The notes: generated from the sequence alone by a model not told the origin. A stretch of DNA of 64,000 nt from Eretmocerus hayati (GCA_029851415.1 CM056743.1:36720714-36784713), one strand, 5' to 3'; counted from the first letter of the stretch, positions 1-11,089 are shown. Translations and numbers: made by a program.

Positions 1-360
1 TAATTGTAAAAACTCTCTTACATATCATGAGACCGTATTTTGTGATGTTCACAGACGTAGTGTTGTAGCTCCATGATTATTTCATTCCAAAGTGCCTATT
101 GGCGTGGTAATTCAGTAAATACCACTCAAAGTCTTCAATAAGAGAACATCCAAAAAAAACGTGCACAGGTCGCATGATGACCTCAATCCAGTATTGTTAG
201 AATCCCATTGTGTTCATCTTATGATGGAACTGTGAAACCATTCTCTCTCAGAATGAGGCAGGAAATGTGAGGATTTTTTCTTGAAATGACATGCCTGTTT
301 CGCGATTGATTCTAATGATTTATCGATAGTAATTTTTTCTGCCCCTCGGCACGGAAGGAC

Positions 361-2012
361 AACTTTTGCTCCCGGCGCTGGCCAACTCGCGCTCTGATTG
401 GCTGTTGATTTTTGTTGTCTTTGATAGTTCTGCCGCTGCTGCCCGCCTGTGTGCTATGCAAAGTGAGTACATACGAAACATACATGAGAGATATAACCTA
501 TTGAGGTTACGTTTACCGATGTTCATTTGTTACGAAAATATACTGGATGGATGGTATCTCCCTACAGATACCGCTGCTTGAACGAAAATCTGTCATCCAT
601 CAGATGATAGAGCAGGACTCCTAATGCTACGATAGAAGTTAAAGGTCTAAAATACTCGGTGACAATAGTCTTGGTCTACGACGACCCCTGTAACAAGACC
701 CAGGCTGAACCATAATGATAAATATAGCATTTAGCATTCACACGGACGGTTCACGTTATCATTTTTTTGCTTGCGTTCGCCTTGGCGAGCAAATGCTCGG
801 CTGATGCCTCACTCTTGCAAAAGTCAGGTAGACGAAAACATCACAGATGACATAATAATTATGCAGCTAGTATCGACAGCGAAACTCCGTTAATTACGGG
901 CCGCGAATAAGCAAAATAGTGTACAGCACATGGCAGGGGAGTAAGATGCTCAAGGCTGTGTTATAAGAACGCCTTGGTTTCACCAAGGCATTATCATCAC
1001 ACAGTTGCGGGAACCCACCTTCCCTGCCTATTTACCAGCAAGGGGGGGTTGGGGCATGGTGCCTCATCCCTGGAGTCTGACGAGCTCCCGGCCCCAGTCA
1101 GCGCCCTGTCGGAGCGTGGAGACCGCACATCTCCATCCGGCACCACGGGAGTGGGTGAGTCTAGGGACTCGCATTGGAATCGTCCTCGGGCGATAACAAT
1201 GCAAGCCTAGAAGACTCACCCATCATCCCGAGGGGCTCCCTGGGCTCCCAGGAAGCCTCGAAGGGTCCCAAAACCCCCTTTTCGAGGGGTGGGTTTCGGC
1301 CTTGTGCTGGAGGCCGAGCCCGAAATTCGGTAACGGGGAGGAAGGAAGGGTCATTGTCGAATTACTTGTGGTTCGGTGGTGGCCATCCTCCGAACTGACG
1401 CGTTTGCAGGGCGTATCTCTGCCCCTCGCCCATGGAGGCAACCGGGATTGAGCCGAGAGGCATTTACCCGCAAGGGGGATTGGAACACATCGGTTACTCA
1501 GCTCCGGAGTCTGACGAACTCCTGGCTCGAGTCAGCGCCCGCTGGAGCGTGGGAACCGCACATCTCAATTTGGCAGCCGGGAATGGATGAGTCTAGAAAC
1601 TCGCATTAGAATCGTCTCTGGACAATAAGAATGCGAGCCTAAACAACTCATCTAGCCACCCAAGGGGCACCCTGAGCCGCATTCTGAATTTTCCGGTGAA
1701 ATTCAGAATACGGCCGATGGGCTCCAAAGAAGCCTAGAAGAGTTCCAAACTCCTCACCAAGAAATGGGTTTCGGCCTTGTGCTCGAGGCCGGGCCCGGAA
1801 TTCGGCAGTCGTTGGGGGGGGGGGGGGGTGTCATTTCGGAGCCACTCGTGGCTTCGTATTTCCCATCCTCCAAGCCCGACGCGCTGACAGTGCGTATCCT
1901 TGCCCCAGGCCCATGGGGGCAAGCCGAGCTGGGGGCGAAAGCTAGACACCCGGGATATGAAAGCGAATTTTTTTCCCTGCCTAGTACAGGAATATTCCAT
2001 TGCCAACTATTT
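361..2012. repeat. Dispersed repeat copy A, interrupted by a tandem-unit insertion
   Basis: From about 361 to 1030, and again from 1973 to about 2012, this stretch matches 37682-38482 in the same orientation and order. Shared landmarks are the 'CTCGCGCTCTGATTGGCTG' segment, the 'TACCGCTGCT' segment, a 'GCTCGGCTGATGCCTC' segment, and a short GC-rich hairpin (here around 971-993) followed by 'ATTATCATCACAC'. In this copy the sequence is split by the block at 1031-1972. I see no open reading frame with recognisable domains, so it is probably a non-autonomous element or the end of one. The element class is unknown. Confidence 0.75.
1031..1972. repeat. Inserted block of two related ~0.45-kb units flanked by an 11-bp duplication
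   Basis: Two related units lie head to tail. The segment around 1074 ('AGTCTGACGAGCTCC') recurs at 1506, and 'GGGTTTCGGCCTTGTGCT' at about 1293 recurs at about 1766, so the spacing is 430-475 bp. Each unit holds a hairpin (about 1154-1224 and 1586-1656) whose arms carry GTGAGTCTAGG/CCTAGAAGACTCAC-type sequence. The block is bordered by TTCCCTGCCTA at 1020-1030 and 1973-1983. That string is present only once in the related copy at 38456-38466, which therefore looks like the empty site. A run of 15 G sits at 1814-1828. Short open frames here are by-products of the repeat. Confidence 0.65.
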
Positions 2013-4348
2013 TCCTTTCTGTGCAGCCGGATTAGTGTTGAGTTGGAAATTAAATGGGAATCACCGATGGTTATCCATGCGGAGCTAGAATCCCATAAGA
2101 ATCGTTGTTTACATGCAGTAACAGGAGCGTTTTCAGCCAGTCCTTGACATCTAGCTATTACAGTAGTGCAGTGAACATGTTGCCAGACTTCAAATCGAAG
2201 GATCCAAGGTTGAAATTCCATTACGGGCATATTGTAGAAATTATTCACGTTTTTTTCAGAGAACTATTGATAGGGCCTGATTCTCACGTAATCTAGAGTT
2301 AGAATCGAATATGTTCAGTCAAGAATTTGATTTTTTCACATTGAAAGCTTTCATTCTTTACACTTTCGAAATTGAGATGGAGTTATTGAATATTTTTTAT
2401 GTGATGATCGACTAGGATCATCTTTTATATGAACATGCGCACGAATAAGGGATGATTTCCCCCTCCCGAAAAGGATGGTGAATAGGCCCTTGCCATGCGG
2501 ATGTTTGATCAAGAACGAGCTCGCCCTTTCTCCCATAATCTTCAAAATTTCTTGCTTAACAGCCAAAGTCGATGAGCCTTACGAATGACCACAGAATAAA
2601 CAATTCTCCGAATTGAAGTGTGTGTGTGTGTGTGTGTGTTTGTTGAGAGTGATAGTATGTAAACTTCAATTCAGGGAGAACTTATTATTTGATCTCCATT
2701 ATTGCCACCGTGTATGTACCTTCATGTTAATTTATGAATTACGCATGTCTGAGTCTAATAGAAGAAGAAGGCGTACGTGCTCTCATCAAAAAAGCTAAAG
2801 CCTTGAATCCTCACCCGATAAATGAGATCAGAGAGCGAATGCATTAATCAAGTAAGAAGTTGTTACTTCTCCCTGGCTACCGGTGGTGGATTATCATTCT
2901 TTTCAATGCGTGCAATTATCAGGAAAATGTAAATGAGCACCAGAGACTCACGAACACCTCACAAGTCTACCAAAAAAATATGTAAAAATAGAATTTGATT
3001 CGTCTTTTGATAATATGTACTCTATTATCTAAGCAATATCGAACACTTGAGAAACCTCGTAATGAGATTGAAAGGATGTTCAGATGAATTGTAACGTAGT
3101 CTTCAATATCTTGAATGCTGTGTGTGTGCGAACTAAAAATAGGTGAACTTTTGTCAGTTTAACAGCAAAATCCGGGAAAGGAATACAATGAATTAGATCC
3201 ACTGGAAAATCTAACTTATGAACAATACTCCGGGCAAAGAACGATCTGGTATAAAAGGGCTCGCACACCCCGCTCTTACGACTTCTTCAATAGCTCTTTT
3301 ACTTTTAATAGTTCAACTTTCTGTTCTTTTTCTGTTACCACGAATCATCCGAACTCACCTGTACGATCTGACTGAATAAAAATTTCAAGTAGGTAAGCAA
3401 AGCTTCTGAATCTATGAAATCTATTTGAGAACCCCTTGCACTTATATTTAACGTGGTAAAATCTAAAATAGCATAGCACTTGAGAGAGAATCACAAGCAA
3501 TAATCGTCTCAGGGTTATTAGAGTTTCAGACTCCAGATCCTAAATTCAAACAATATAGGTAGTTTACATCACCGAAAGGAGAGGCTCTCCTATAAACATT
3601 TTGCTCTCAACACATACAAATTATCATATTTTAATAATGTGTGCTGAAAAATGATTCGGTACTGTGTATTGAATTTTCACTGCGTCTCGTGAAGAAATTA
3701 ACAATACGACAGCCCTGGAAAATGAGGAAGAACCTCTTCCAGTATACGGAATGATACTCAATGTCAACACTGAGCAAGGGAAAACTCAGGAGTAAGAGGG
3801 AGCGCTCTTAATATTAGCCTCGGTTCATGAAAAAATTTTCCATCCCAAAATCTGAAAGCTCAATTATCATCCGAAAGTGAACGACTTTCAGTACAAGTTT
3901 GTGATATTCTTAACCCCATGAGACTCTGAATAATTCTCAGAATCTGAGCATCAATATACATGTGAATGACACTCAACTGAGATGGGGTACAAACGTCTCT
4001 CATTGGTAAAATGCCAGAAAAAACTTATCTGGGGTATACAATCACATTCAAGTAGTTATTATAATACGTAGAACCTTGAATTTATTTGTCCCATAGAAGC
4101 CAAAAAAGTTTCAAATGCAAGTCTAGAGGGAATTCCTGTGGAATTCATTACAGGCCCTCGCAGCGATTCTTGTATTTAACAGCTGGCGATACAACAAGGG
4201 AAGATTGGGGCTTAGAGATTTGGAATCCCAACATATCCTTCTTGAGTGTGTGAGAGAGAGAGAGAGAGAGAACCTGCCATCAGGTGTATCGCATTTACAT
4301 TGCGCATTATAACGATATTATACTATCCTCATATACCAATACTCATTG
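2013..4348. other. Non-coding stretch with microsatellites
   Basis: I recognise no gene. It holds a (TG)n tract at about 2617-2639, a (GA)n tract at about 4251-4270, and a TATA-box-like TATAAAAG at 3250-3257 on the plus strand with no recognisable coding sequence behind it. It lies downstream (minus strand) of the last protease exon, so part of it may be 3' UTR or intergenic. Confidence 0.5.
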
Positions 4349-4638
4349 TTAGCGGAGTTCCACATGATCCTTTTCAAGTAAAAGTATTTTATGCTCAATC
4401 CACTCTCGATAGATGCTTATATCTGTGTAAAGTGGAGGCCAGCGATGATCGGTACATTCTTCATAGGACCAAGATTGGATTCCTATCACTTGTGGCTCTG
4501 GTAGATGAGCAACAAGGGGTCCTCCTGGATCCCCAATGCAAGTACCGACGCTGCTGAAGGCGCAAAATTGGTTTGGAGGTACTCCTCCGTAATTCCAGTA
4601 ACTCGCGTTACATTCTGCTTCCGGTATGTACGCCATAT
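4349..4638 (-). CDS. Serine protease homologue, C-terminal exon (catalytic Ser replaced)
   Basis: This encodes the C-terminal half of a chymotrypsin-fold (S1) domain. In order it has the Cys of 'EAEC', the 'FCAF' Cys, and then C-I-G-D-P-G-G-P-L where an active enzyme has GDSGGP. It continues with 'IGIQSW' and 'PPLYTDISIYREWI', the usual final strand and helix, and a stop at 4349. The catalytic Ser195 is therefore Pro, so the domain cannot be a protease. The exon start is set by an acceptor (ccctag) just before 4638, giving phase 1. The matching N-terminal half is the exon near 9058. The intron between them is full of foldback elements. Secreted, non-catalytic serine protease homologues act as cofactors or binding proteins in insect haemolymph and venom; a role here is only inferred from the family. 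Confidence 0.85.
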
Positions 4639-5407
4639 CTAGGGATCGTAATGAAGCCGGTAATTTTTTCTTCGTACCTTTCTTTTCATCTGTGATTGTT
4701 CCTGTTCAACAACGGAGTAGAATTAGATGTGGGACAAATAACTCCAATCCTCTATACAATCTAACTCAAGACTAGAATTGCGCTGCGATGATCAAGTATG
4801 ATTTACATCTCAGTTTTATAATTATCCTTTGCACTGTTCAAACTTCTCCATACAGTATTGATACATATTGGTCTGTAGCACTTCGGAACGTATCAAGAGA
4901 TATTCCTTCGACGTGAGTGACAAATTTCAAAATATCCCGAATAGCATACGCAGATATGAGAAATCATCGATGAACAGTGGAACTTGAGAGGTTGGTCACC
5001 TCCTTCAGTTGTACTCTATTGGTCGGAACTGACCGAAATTAAATTGCTTCAATAATACGAGTCGTGTAATAATATGATTTGAGTTGCTTCAAATGAAAAT
5101 CTGTTCCTGTATGTGAGGCACTCTGGTTGTTGGACAACCGCTCAAGTTGTATGCCTCACCGAGTACCCAATAATAGTATGTCAATCTATAAAGACCTCTC
5201 AAAGTTGGACATTCATGATTATATGACATATATTGTTACATTCGCCAGCTTACGTATCGATGAGATTTTTGTACCATCAAATGACCATAGAACACACCTA
5301 CATACAACGTGACTTGATAGTACTCCCCGAGAACGAAAATTCCTAAAGTCGGCGTGATTGCGATTCTTGCATTTTAGTTTCAGAAAGATTCATTGCGATC
5401 TGACTTA

Positions 5408-5744
5408 CAAGGGGAGGACCAGGTCTTTGGATCACCAATCCTTTCCAGAATTTTTTTACAGTTTTTTACTACCTAGAATATGAAAAATCCAGAATAACTC
5501 GGTCAAACGGGCCTCCTCTCCAAAGATACAGCCACTGAGATTAGCATTACCCATATAGGCTCATGTTAAAAAGTGACTTATATAGATATACTGGCAATGC
5601 TAACGTTTTTGCTTGTAGCTCCGAACAGAAGGCCCATTTGACGGACTTACTCTGGATTCTTCATATTCTAAGTGGCTTAAAACTGTAAAAAAATTTTGGA
5701 AAGGATTGGTGATCCAAAGACCTGGTCCTCCCCTTGTTAGTGTT
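5408..5744. mobile_element. Palindromic MITE, copy 1 (CAAGGGG family)
   Basis: The ends read CAAGGGGAGGACCAGGTC and its reverse complement, with long inverted arms and a short central spacer. It sits inside the left arm of the foldback element and is flanked by TTA on both sides. The undisturbed right arm (about 7686-7700) shows the target with a single TTA, so the 3-bp target duplication is read directly. A second family member lies at 38801-39153. No coding capacity. Confidence 0.9.
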
Positions 5745-6379
5745 TAGCTAATCAATTTCATCCCGGTTTTCCATCATTCGTATGAATATTCGCCATCACA
5801 GGTCATCACGAAAGCCATCACATTCGAATGTCAACTTGTGGTCTTCGAGGTTGAGTATGTTTGAACGGCGATGATTTCGTTAATTCTTTGCGGGCCGCAA
5901 AATCATGCGGTCAGTGTGTTACGAAGTGTAGATTGCCGAAACAGTGCTCCGATTCTTTGCAGTACCATGTCGTTATACATTTTGTAGTTTCAAAATGTGT
6001 GGTGTGCCGCGAAGCAAGTGCGAAGCTGTGGAGTGATGTAGTTTTGCCGATTTGAATTCGTGAGCTCGGGTGAGCTGCAATTTTCCAAGTTCCGACAGCG
6101 GTGCAACGGTGGCAGGAATCGGCAGAGAAGCATCAGCCTGTTCATATTCTAACCAGAGCAAACGCTGCGTGAGAGCGCCAGCAAGTTGTTGTGGGCTGGT
6201 GCGTACGCGACAGCTGTTCATTGCTGTTCCTGGTTTTGCCGTGAGTTCCTATCAAGTGAGACAACGCGGGCTCCGAGGTCGGCGATCTCGATTTGTAGTT
6301 GATGGTTTTGTGATTCCGCGTCTCGGAGTCTGGTGCTCGATGTTTATAGGCGTCGTGGTCGCACGCCGCAGCGCTGTAA

Positions 6380-6674
6380 GGGCGTGTCTCCAATTCAGGA
6401 GCATGCGATCCCACGGGGGACGACACGGCGTACCACAGGCACACAGGCTCACGCGCCGATATTTGTTTTTGTTTACAAAGAGCTCCTGTTGACATTTTCC
6501 ATCTCTTGGATGTTGAAAGAGCATTTTTACATCCAAAGCTTGCGGGAGCATGTGAGACAATGAGTTTTCAGTGCTTTAGAAACAAAAACAAACATCGGCG
6601 CGTGAGCCTGTGTGCCTGCGGTGCGCCGTGTCGTACGCCGTGGGATTGCGTGCGCTTGAATTGGAGACACGCCC
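6380..6674. mobile_element. Palindromic MITE with TAA target duplication
   Basis: The terminal inverted repeat begins GGGCGTGTCTCCAATTC, and the arms extend over about 100 bp on each side (6380-6480 and 6582-6674). TAA directly flanks both ends (6377-6379 and 6675-6677). A 3-bp TWA duplication is typical of PIF/Harbinger-type transposons, so it is probably a non-autonomous member of that superfamily. It lies in the centre of the larger foldback element. Confidence 0.8.
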
Positions 6675-7936
6675 TAAGAGTGGTTGCAGTTACAGCACTC
6701 ATATGGCGTTTAGTCTGATTCAGCCTTGGTGTACGTTCGCACATTTCTTCAAATTTCACCATAAATCCAGCTGTAGTGTGTCAGTTGAGTATTTTTTTCT
6801 GCATTGGAATGATGATAAATGTTTCTTCTGTACAAAATGATGCTTAGTTGTGCCATTTCTCATTTGAACGTACTGCAACATTGAAGATGAATGACAACAT
6901 TCCTTGTGCGCTGCGTTGAATTGGATCTGGTCTTGGCCTCATCGTCTACATCCATTGATAGATCCATTTGGCACCAGCAGATGCAAATTTTTCTTGTCTG
7001 ACTTTACAATCCTGGGGATTTTAAGGGCGTCGTTCTTATTCATTGAATCCCCGAAATGTCAAGATTTTGAGCCCTGTGAGAGTGTTTATGACTATTCTAC
7101 TATCAGCTCACGTAGTGAATTCCGTCACATGGGAGTGTCGGGCGGGCCACGTCACGCCAGTCCCAAACTGGTCCTGGACCGGTCCTGGTGCGATGTCGTG
7201 CAGGTTCCCTGTGGAGAGTGGCGCCAGTCCCACACTGGTCCCGGGCCGGGGAGAGTGGTACTGGCGCGACACTCTGGTTAGGATATGAACAGGCTGATGC
7301 TTCCCTGCCGATTCCTGCCACCACTGCACCGCTGTCGGAATTCGGAAATTTACAGCTCACCCGAGCTCACGGATTCAAATCGGCAAAATTACATCACTCT
7401 ACAGCTCTGCACTTGTTTCGCGGCACACCACACATTTTGAAACTACAAAATGTATGACGTCATGGTACTGCAAAGAATCGGAGCACTGTTCCGTCAATCT
7501 ACACTTCGTAACACACTGACCACACGATTTCGCGGCCCGCAAAGAACTGACGGAATCATCACCATTCAAACATACTTAACCTCGAAGACCACAAGTTGAC
7601 ATTCGAATGTGATGGTATTCGTGATGGCCTGTGGTGGCGAATTTTCATCACGAATGATGGGAAATCGGGATGGAATTGATTAACTAAGCACTAAGTCAGA
7701 TCGCAATGAACCTCTCTGAAACTAAAATGCAAAAATCGTAGTGATGCCGACTTTCGGAATTTTCGTTCTCGGGGAATATCATCAAATCACGTTTTATGGT
7801 GTCCAGAATGCAAATAATCATGTTTCTACTGAGTTACTCGATACGTCCACTTAAAGTGGCTCGAGCTGATATACAACGGTAACATTAAGCCAACTGGAAA
7901 ATTTCTCAAATATTCTTTAGAATTCAACAAATACAT

Positions 7937-8220
7937 AGCCGTTCAGGCGACGCAGTCACCGTGCACCGCGATCACGGACCTTCAAAATACATCTTACCTA
8001 AAAAATTTGACGATTCAAAGTGTGAGACGAATTGTCGAATACTTGTTATTGTCCAACTTGTATTCCTCAATCCGTCGCTTAGCCCAAATCACAAGAGAAT
8101 CGGAGAAAAGTGGGAGTGACTCGGCCGTAGCAACCTCCTAACCTATAATATACGCACATTCTTATTCCCATCTTTCTCCGATTCTCTGGCAATTTCGGCT
8201 TAGAGTGGACAAATCTAACG
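7937..8220. repeat. Diverged relative of the 10668-11053 palindromic element
   Basis: It begins with AGGCGACGCAGTCACCGTGCACCG-like sequence resembling the end of the element at 10668. It shares with that element the internal segments 'CACCTCCTAACCTATAATATA' (here 'CAACCTCC...') and 'GAATCGGAGAA/GATTCTCT' around a centre of symmetry. The right end is not clear, so this is a partial or diverged copy. Confidence 0.55.
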
Positions 8221-8502
8221 AGGGGAGCACCAAACTTTCGAGTCCTGGATCTTGACGAAACTTTGGGAATTTTCTCATTTTAGTCAGAAATGAAGGTAGC
8301 TAAAACCTTTGGACAAAAAATGTGTGAGTTCTTGCAATTATACCCATATACTGTCAGCACTTATCTGCGGAACTGTATCTCAAGATAGGAAGCTCATAAG
8401 ATAAACCTTTTGGAGATATCTGCATCGTGGAAACAAGATGAATCCTAACGTTTAGGCTAATCGTTCATTAAAAGTTGGTCACCTTGCAAGGCTAATACTC
8501 AC

Positions 8503-9058
8503 GCTGCGAAGGGTATTATGACTTTTAGAGAAAAATGCTTGTATGCAATGATTGCACTATACTCCTCAATGAGATCCGTTTCTCTTCCATGGCTTTCATT
8601 TGAATCATCAGCTTGTTCACAGGGTTGTCTGAATAAACTCATTTCCTTACCCCAACCAAATATGGTGACTATGTCGCCTCGTTCAAGCCTCGCGTTGCTT
8701 GGGGCTATTTCTGCTTTGATGGTGGTGTCGGGAAACCGTGGATCAACAACCATCAAGCCGATATTATTGATGGGCTTTTGGGAGCTATTAATATCGTAGT
8801 CATCATGCAAAAATGATCCTGTTATCTTATGCAAGTTCTCCTGAGATGTCAAATCTGCCGTTTCGGATTGGACGAAGACAATATCTAGCGGGATGCTTGC
8901 ACATAACGCCGATGTCAGCACATACTTTGATCCAACTATGATACCGCTGCATACCACTCCATTATCTCTATCTTTAATGGCAACTAAATAGGGTGCCCTC
9001 AGTATGTTTACCTTCTCGCCTCTATGGGCTTCATTGTGTTTCACGTCGGATGGATTCA
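8503..9058 (-). CDS. Serine protease homologue, N-terminal exon (catalytic His and Asp replaced)
   Basis: This is the N-terminal half of an S1 domain. 'APYLVAI' is followed by 'CSGIIVGSKYVLTSALC', where active enzymes have TAAHC, so His57 is Leu. Later 'NNIGLMVV' replaces NDIAL, so Asp102 is Asn. 'VTIFGWGKE' is the conserved GWG turn. With the 4349-4638 exon, all three catalytic residues are lost. The exon opens after a good acceptor (cttttttgcag) in phase 1. No IVGG-type activation site or signal peptide is visible, which suggests an upstream exon. The 3' end is uncertain. A consensus donor GTGAGT follows 8503 but gives a phase that does not fit the next exon. A weaker GTGCAA donor after 8558 is in phase and gives a domain of normal spacing. 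The sequence differs too much from the 11919-12668 domain to be a recent duplicate. Confidence 0.8.
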
Positions 9059-10204
9059 CTGCAAAAAAGTGTCATTATTCTGACAAATTCCTTAATTGAC
9101 GTGCGCATAAGGTTGTGCAGCTATTCAGAATCTCTTTCATGCATTTTTCGCGTCAGAGGGTCGACCTCACGCATTGTAACTAGCAAGCATGGCACTCCGG
9201 ATGTGACTAGCATTCGATCGGCAAATCTGCGTTCCAGAACCTCGTGAGCGTAACTGCGTCACAGATATCGTAATCGCGTCACAGGTCGCGTCTGCAGTCG
9301 AGAGAAGGTGAATCGTGAGTCGTTCCAGGGTACTGTTTGAGGAGGCACCAGTGTTCAAACTGTCTAAGTCATTCTGAGAATTTTATGGTATACACTCTGA
9401 GGTATGAGGAATCGATTCTGATCTTAAAATATGTAAGTTGCCGACCTTATACACGAGGAAAAAATGTCCAAAGAAATGGGATATAACACGGCGTTTTATG
9501 GGCGATGGCCACAAAATGACCCTAATCTCAAAATTTCACAGTGTCACCGCGACCAGCAATTGTTGAGACATTGATCATTTGTAGATGAATTGAATTTCAT
9601 TCAGAAACATGCACGTTGCCGACGAGTAAGAGGTAGGAGAACAATTAGAAGAATCAAAACTGTCGAAAACTCAGGAGTACGCTTCCGCGAGCGCAAGCTT
9701 GGGGTTGTGTATGTGTGTCGGCGAGCATGCGCGTCTCGTAGCATAACGCTTGCGGGGCTCTAGCTGCTCATGGTATGTTACCCAACGCTGCAGCGTTCTT
9801 CAAGCAAACTCTTAGTATTCAGCATGTATGCTTTTAGATAGCTGCTAGTGACCTAGACTTTGTTTTGATTCCTCGCTGTGCGTTGGTGCCTCCTTAATTC
9901 GATGCTAGCGTTTTTTGGGCATTAGCGCGCGCCGCCCCCTAGTTAGCTTGAATCCCCCCCCCCCCCCCAAGTCGGATTCTAGGAATGCCACGGGTTGAAT
10001 TATACTGGCTAATGGTGGAGATATAACTTCCAGTGAGTAAAAATGAATATTGAGAAATTGTATAGTTTCTTTGCAATTAGCTGAGCTAGTACATCATTGT
10101 TCAATCGATTAGGCTGAAAAACTTCTGTTACATGGCATATATCTGAAGGGTTAATCAAAACGATGTCATATCAAATCTACGTGCAGTGTGCATAAGTTGA
10201 CCTT
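9059..10204. other. Intron or intergenic DNA without recognisable gene
   Basis: It lies between the two protease domains. I see no convincing signal-peptide exon. A run of 15 C occurs at 9954-9968. If the protease exons form one gene, this is part of the intron from 9059 to 11918. Confidence 0.4.
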
Positions 10205-10660
10205 TGGTTCAGTCTAGTTCAGTCTAGTACAGTCTAATACGGGCTTGTACGGTTCAATTCAGTTTATTATAATCTAGGTCGATCTAGTTCCGTTTGGTTT
10301 GGTCCAATTAAGTCTGGTACGGTCTTCTTCGGCCTACTTTGGTCTAAATCGAATTAGATCGATCTCGACGGTATTAGACCATACTAGACCGAATTAGACC
10401 GAACGAAAACTAATCATCATGAGCTAGACTCAATCAGACTGAGCTGGATCAAATTAGAATGAATTCGCTTGGTCTAAGCCCAACTACACCGAGTTAGACA
10501 GAAGTAGACCGAACTAGATCGACCCAGATTGAAGTAGATCGAATTGGACCAAACTAGACCATATTCGGCAGTACTAATTTGAAATAGGCCGAATTAGATC
10601 AAACTAGACCTAATTTAAAAGAATTGTACCTGACAAGACCGAATTACACCGAAATCAGAC
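10205..10660. repeat. Degenerate 10-bp tandem microrepeat that reverses orientation
   Basis: From 10205 to about 10370 the plus strand reads as variants of CAGTCTAGTT repeated every 10 bp (exact at 10215-10240). From about 10371 to 10660 it reads as variants of GACCGAATTA, the reverse complement of the same motif, also about every 10 bp. It directly abuts the palindromic element that starts at 10668. Confidence 0.8.
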
Positions 10661-10667
10661 CTTTAAG

Positions 10668-11053
10668 GCAATGCGGTCACCGTGCACCGTGCACGCTGAA
10701 AGTTATTCCCACTTTTATCAAATTTGCTTGCGATCTGGGTGAAACGGCCAGAAGACCCGCGTTTATTATCATCTAACTCGAGTTCGTCTTTTCTCCGTTT
10801 GGCTAAAATCGGAAAGGAACTGGAGAAGAGTGCAAAAAACTTGGGCGCGGGCACCTCCTAACCTATAATATAGGCTTTTTGTAATCCGCACTTTTATCGG
10901 ATTCTCTTGCGATTTGGGCGAAACGATGAGAAGATGAACTCGAGTTAGATGATAATAAACGCGGGTCTTCTCGTCGTTTCACCCAAATCGCAAGCAAATT
11001 TGATAAAAGTGCGAATAACTTCCAGCGTGCTCGGTGACCGCATCGCCTTAAAA
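10668..11053. mobile_element. Palindromic element, possible TTAA target duplication
   Basis: The ends are GGCAATGCGGTCACCG and CGGTGACCGCATCGCC, bordered by TTAA on both sides. The arms match over most of their length, for example 'CTAACTCGAGTTC' near 10775 against 'GAACTCGAGTTAG' near 10936, and 'CCCGCGTTTATTATCATC' inverted near 10945. A diverged relative is at 7937-8220. There is no coding sequence. A TTAA duplication would suggest a piggyBac-type origin, but the ends do not otherwise prove it. Confidence 0.8.
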
Positions 11054-11089
11054 GTCTATTATATAGAAAAATCGTGAAAATTTAAGGTT

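Larger units (their letters stand above)
5309..7796. mobile_element. Foldback (long inverted repeat) element in the protease intron
   Basis: The left arm is 5309-5407 plus 5748-6160 and the right arm is 7278-7796. They are reverse complements over about 515 bp. For example, 'CCCCGAGAACGAAAATTCC' at about 5326 reappears inverted near 7776, and the 'GGCAGGAATCGGCAG' stretch near 6111 mirrors 7300-7325. The arms differ by scattered substitutions, so the insertion is not recent. The space between the arms (6161-7277) holds another palindromic element and an imperfect 'CGCCAGTCCCA-ACTGGTCC' duplication (7155-7250). No transposase is visible. The several 70-140-residue open frames here follow the palindrome symmetry and are not supported as genes. 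Confidence 0.85.

Noticed and set aside
1754..2248. 164-residue minus-strand open frame
   Set aside because: It lies over the tandem-unit insertion and its edge, has no recognisable domain, and competing frames on the other strand are similar in length.
3250..3257. TATAAAAG as a promoter
   Set aside because: A good match, but no coding sequence, splice site or repeat boundary supports a start site, so it is mentioned only inside a stretch entry.
6070..6560. Open frames of 100-140 residues on both strands
   Set aside because: They fall inside the nested palindromic elements, mirror each other, and show no protein family features.
7103..7457. Open frames of 80-125 residues around the CGCCAGTCCCA repeats
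   Set aside because: They are explained by the right arm of the foldback element and a short GC-rich duplication.
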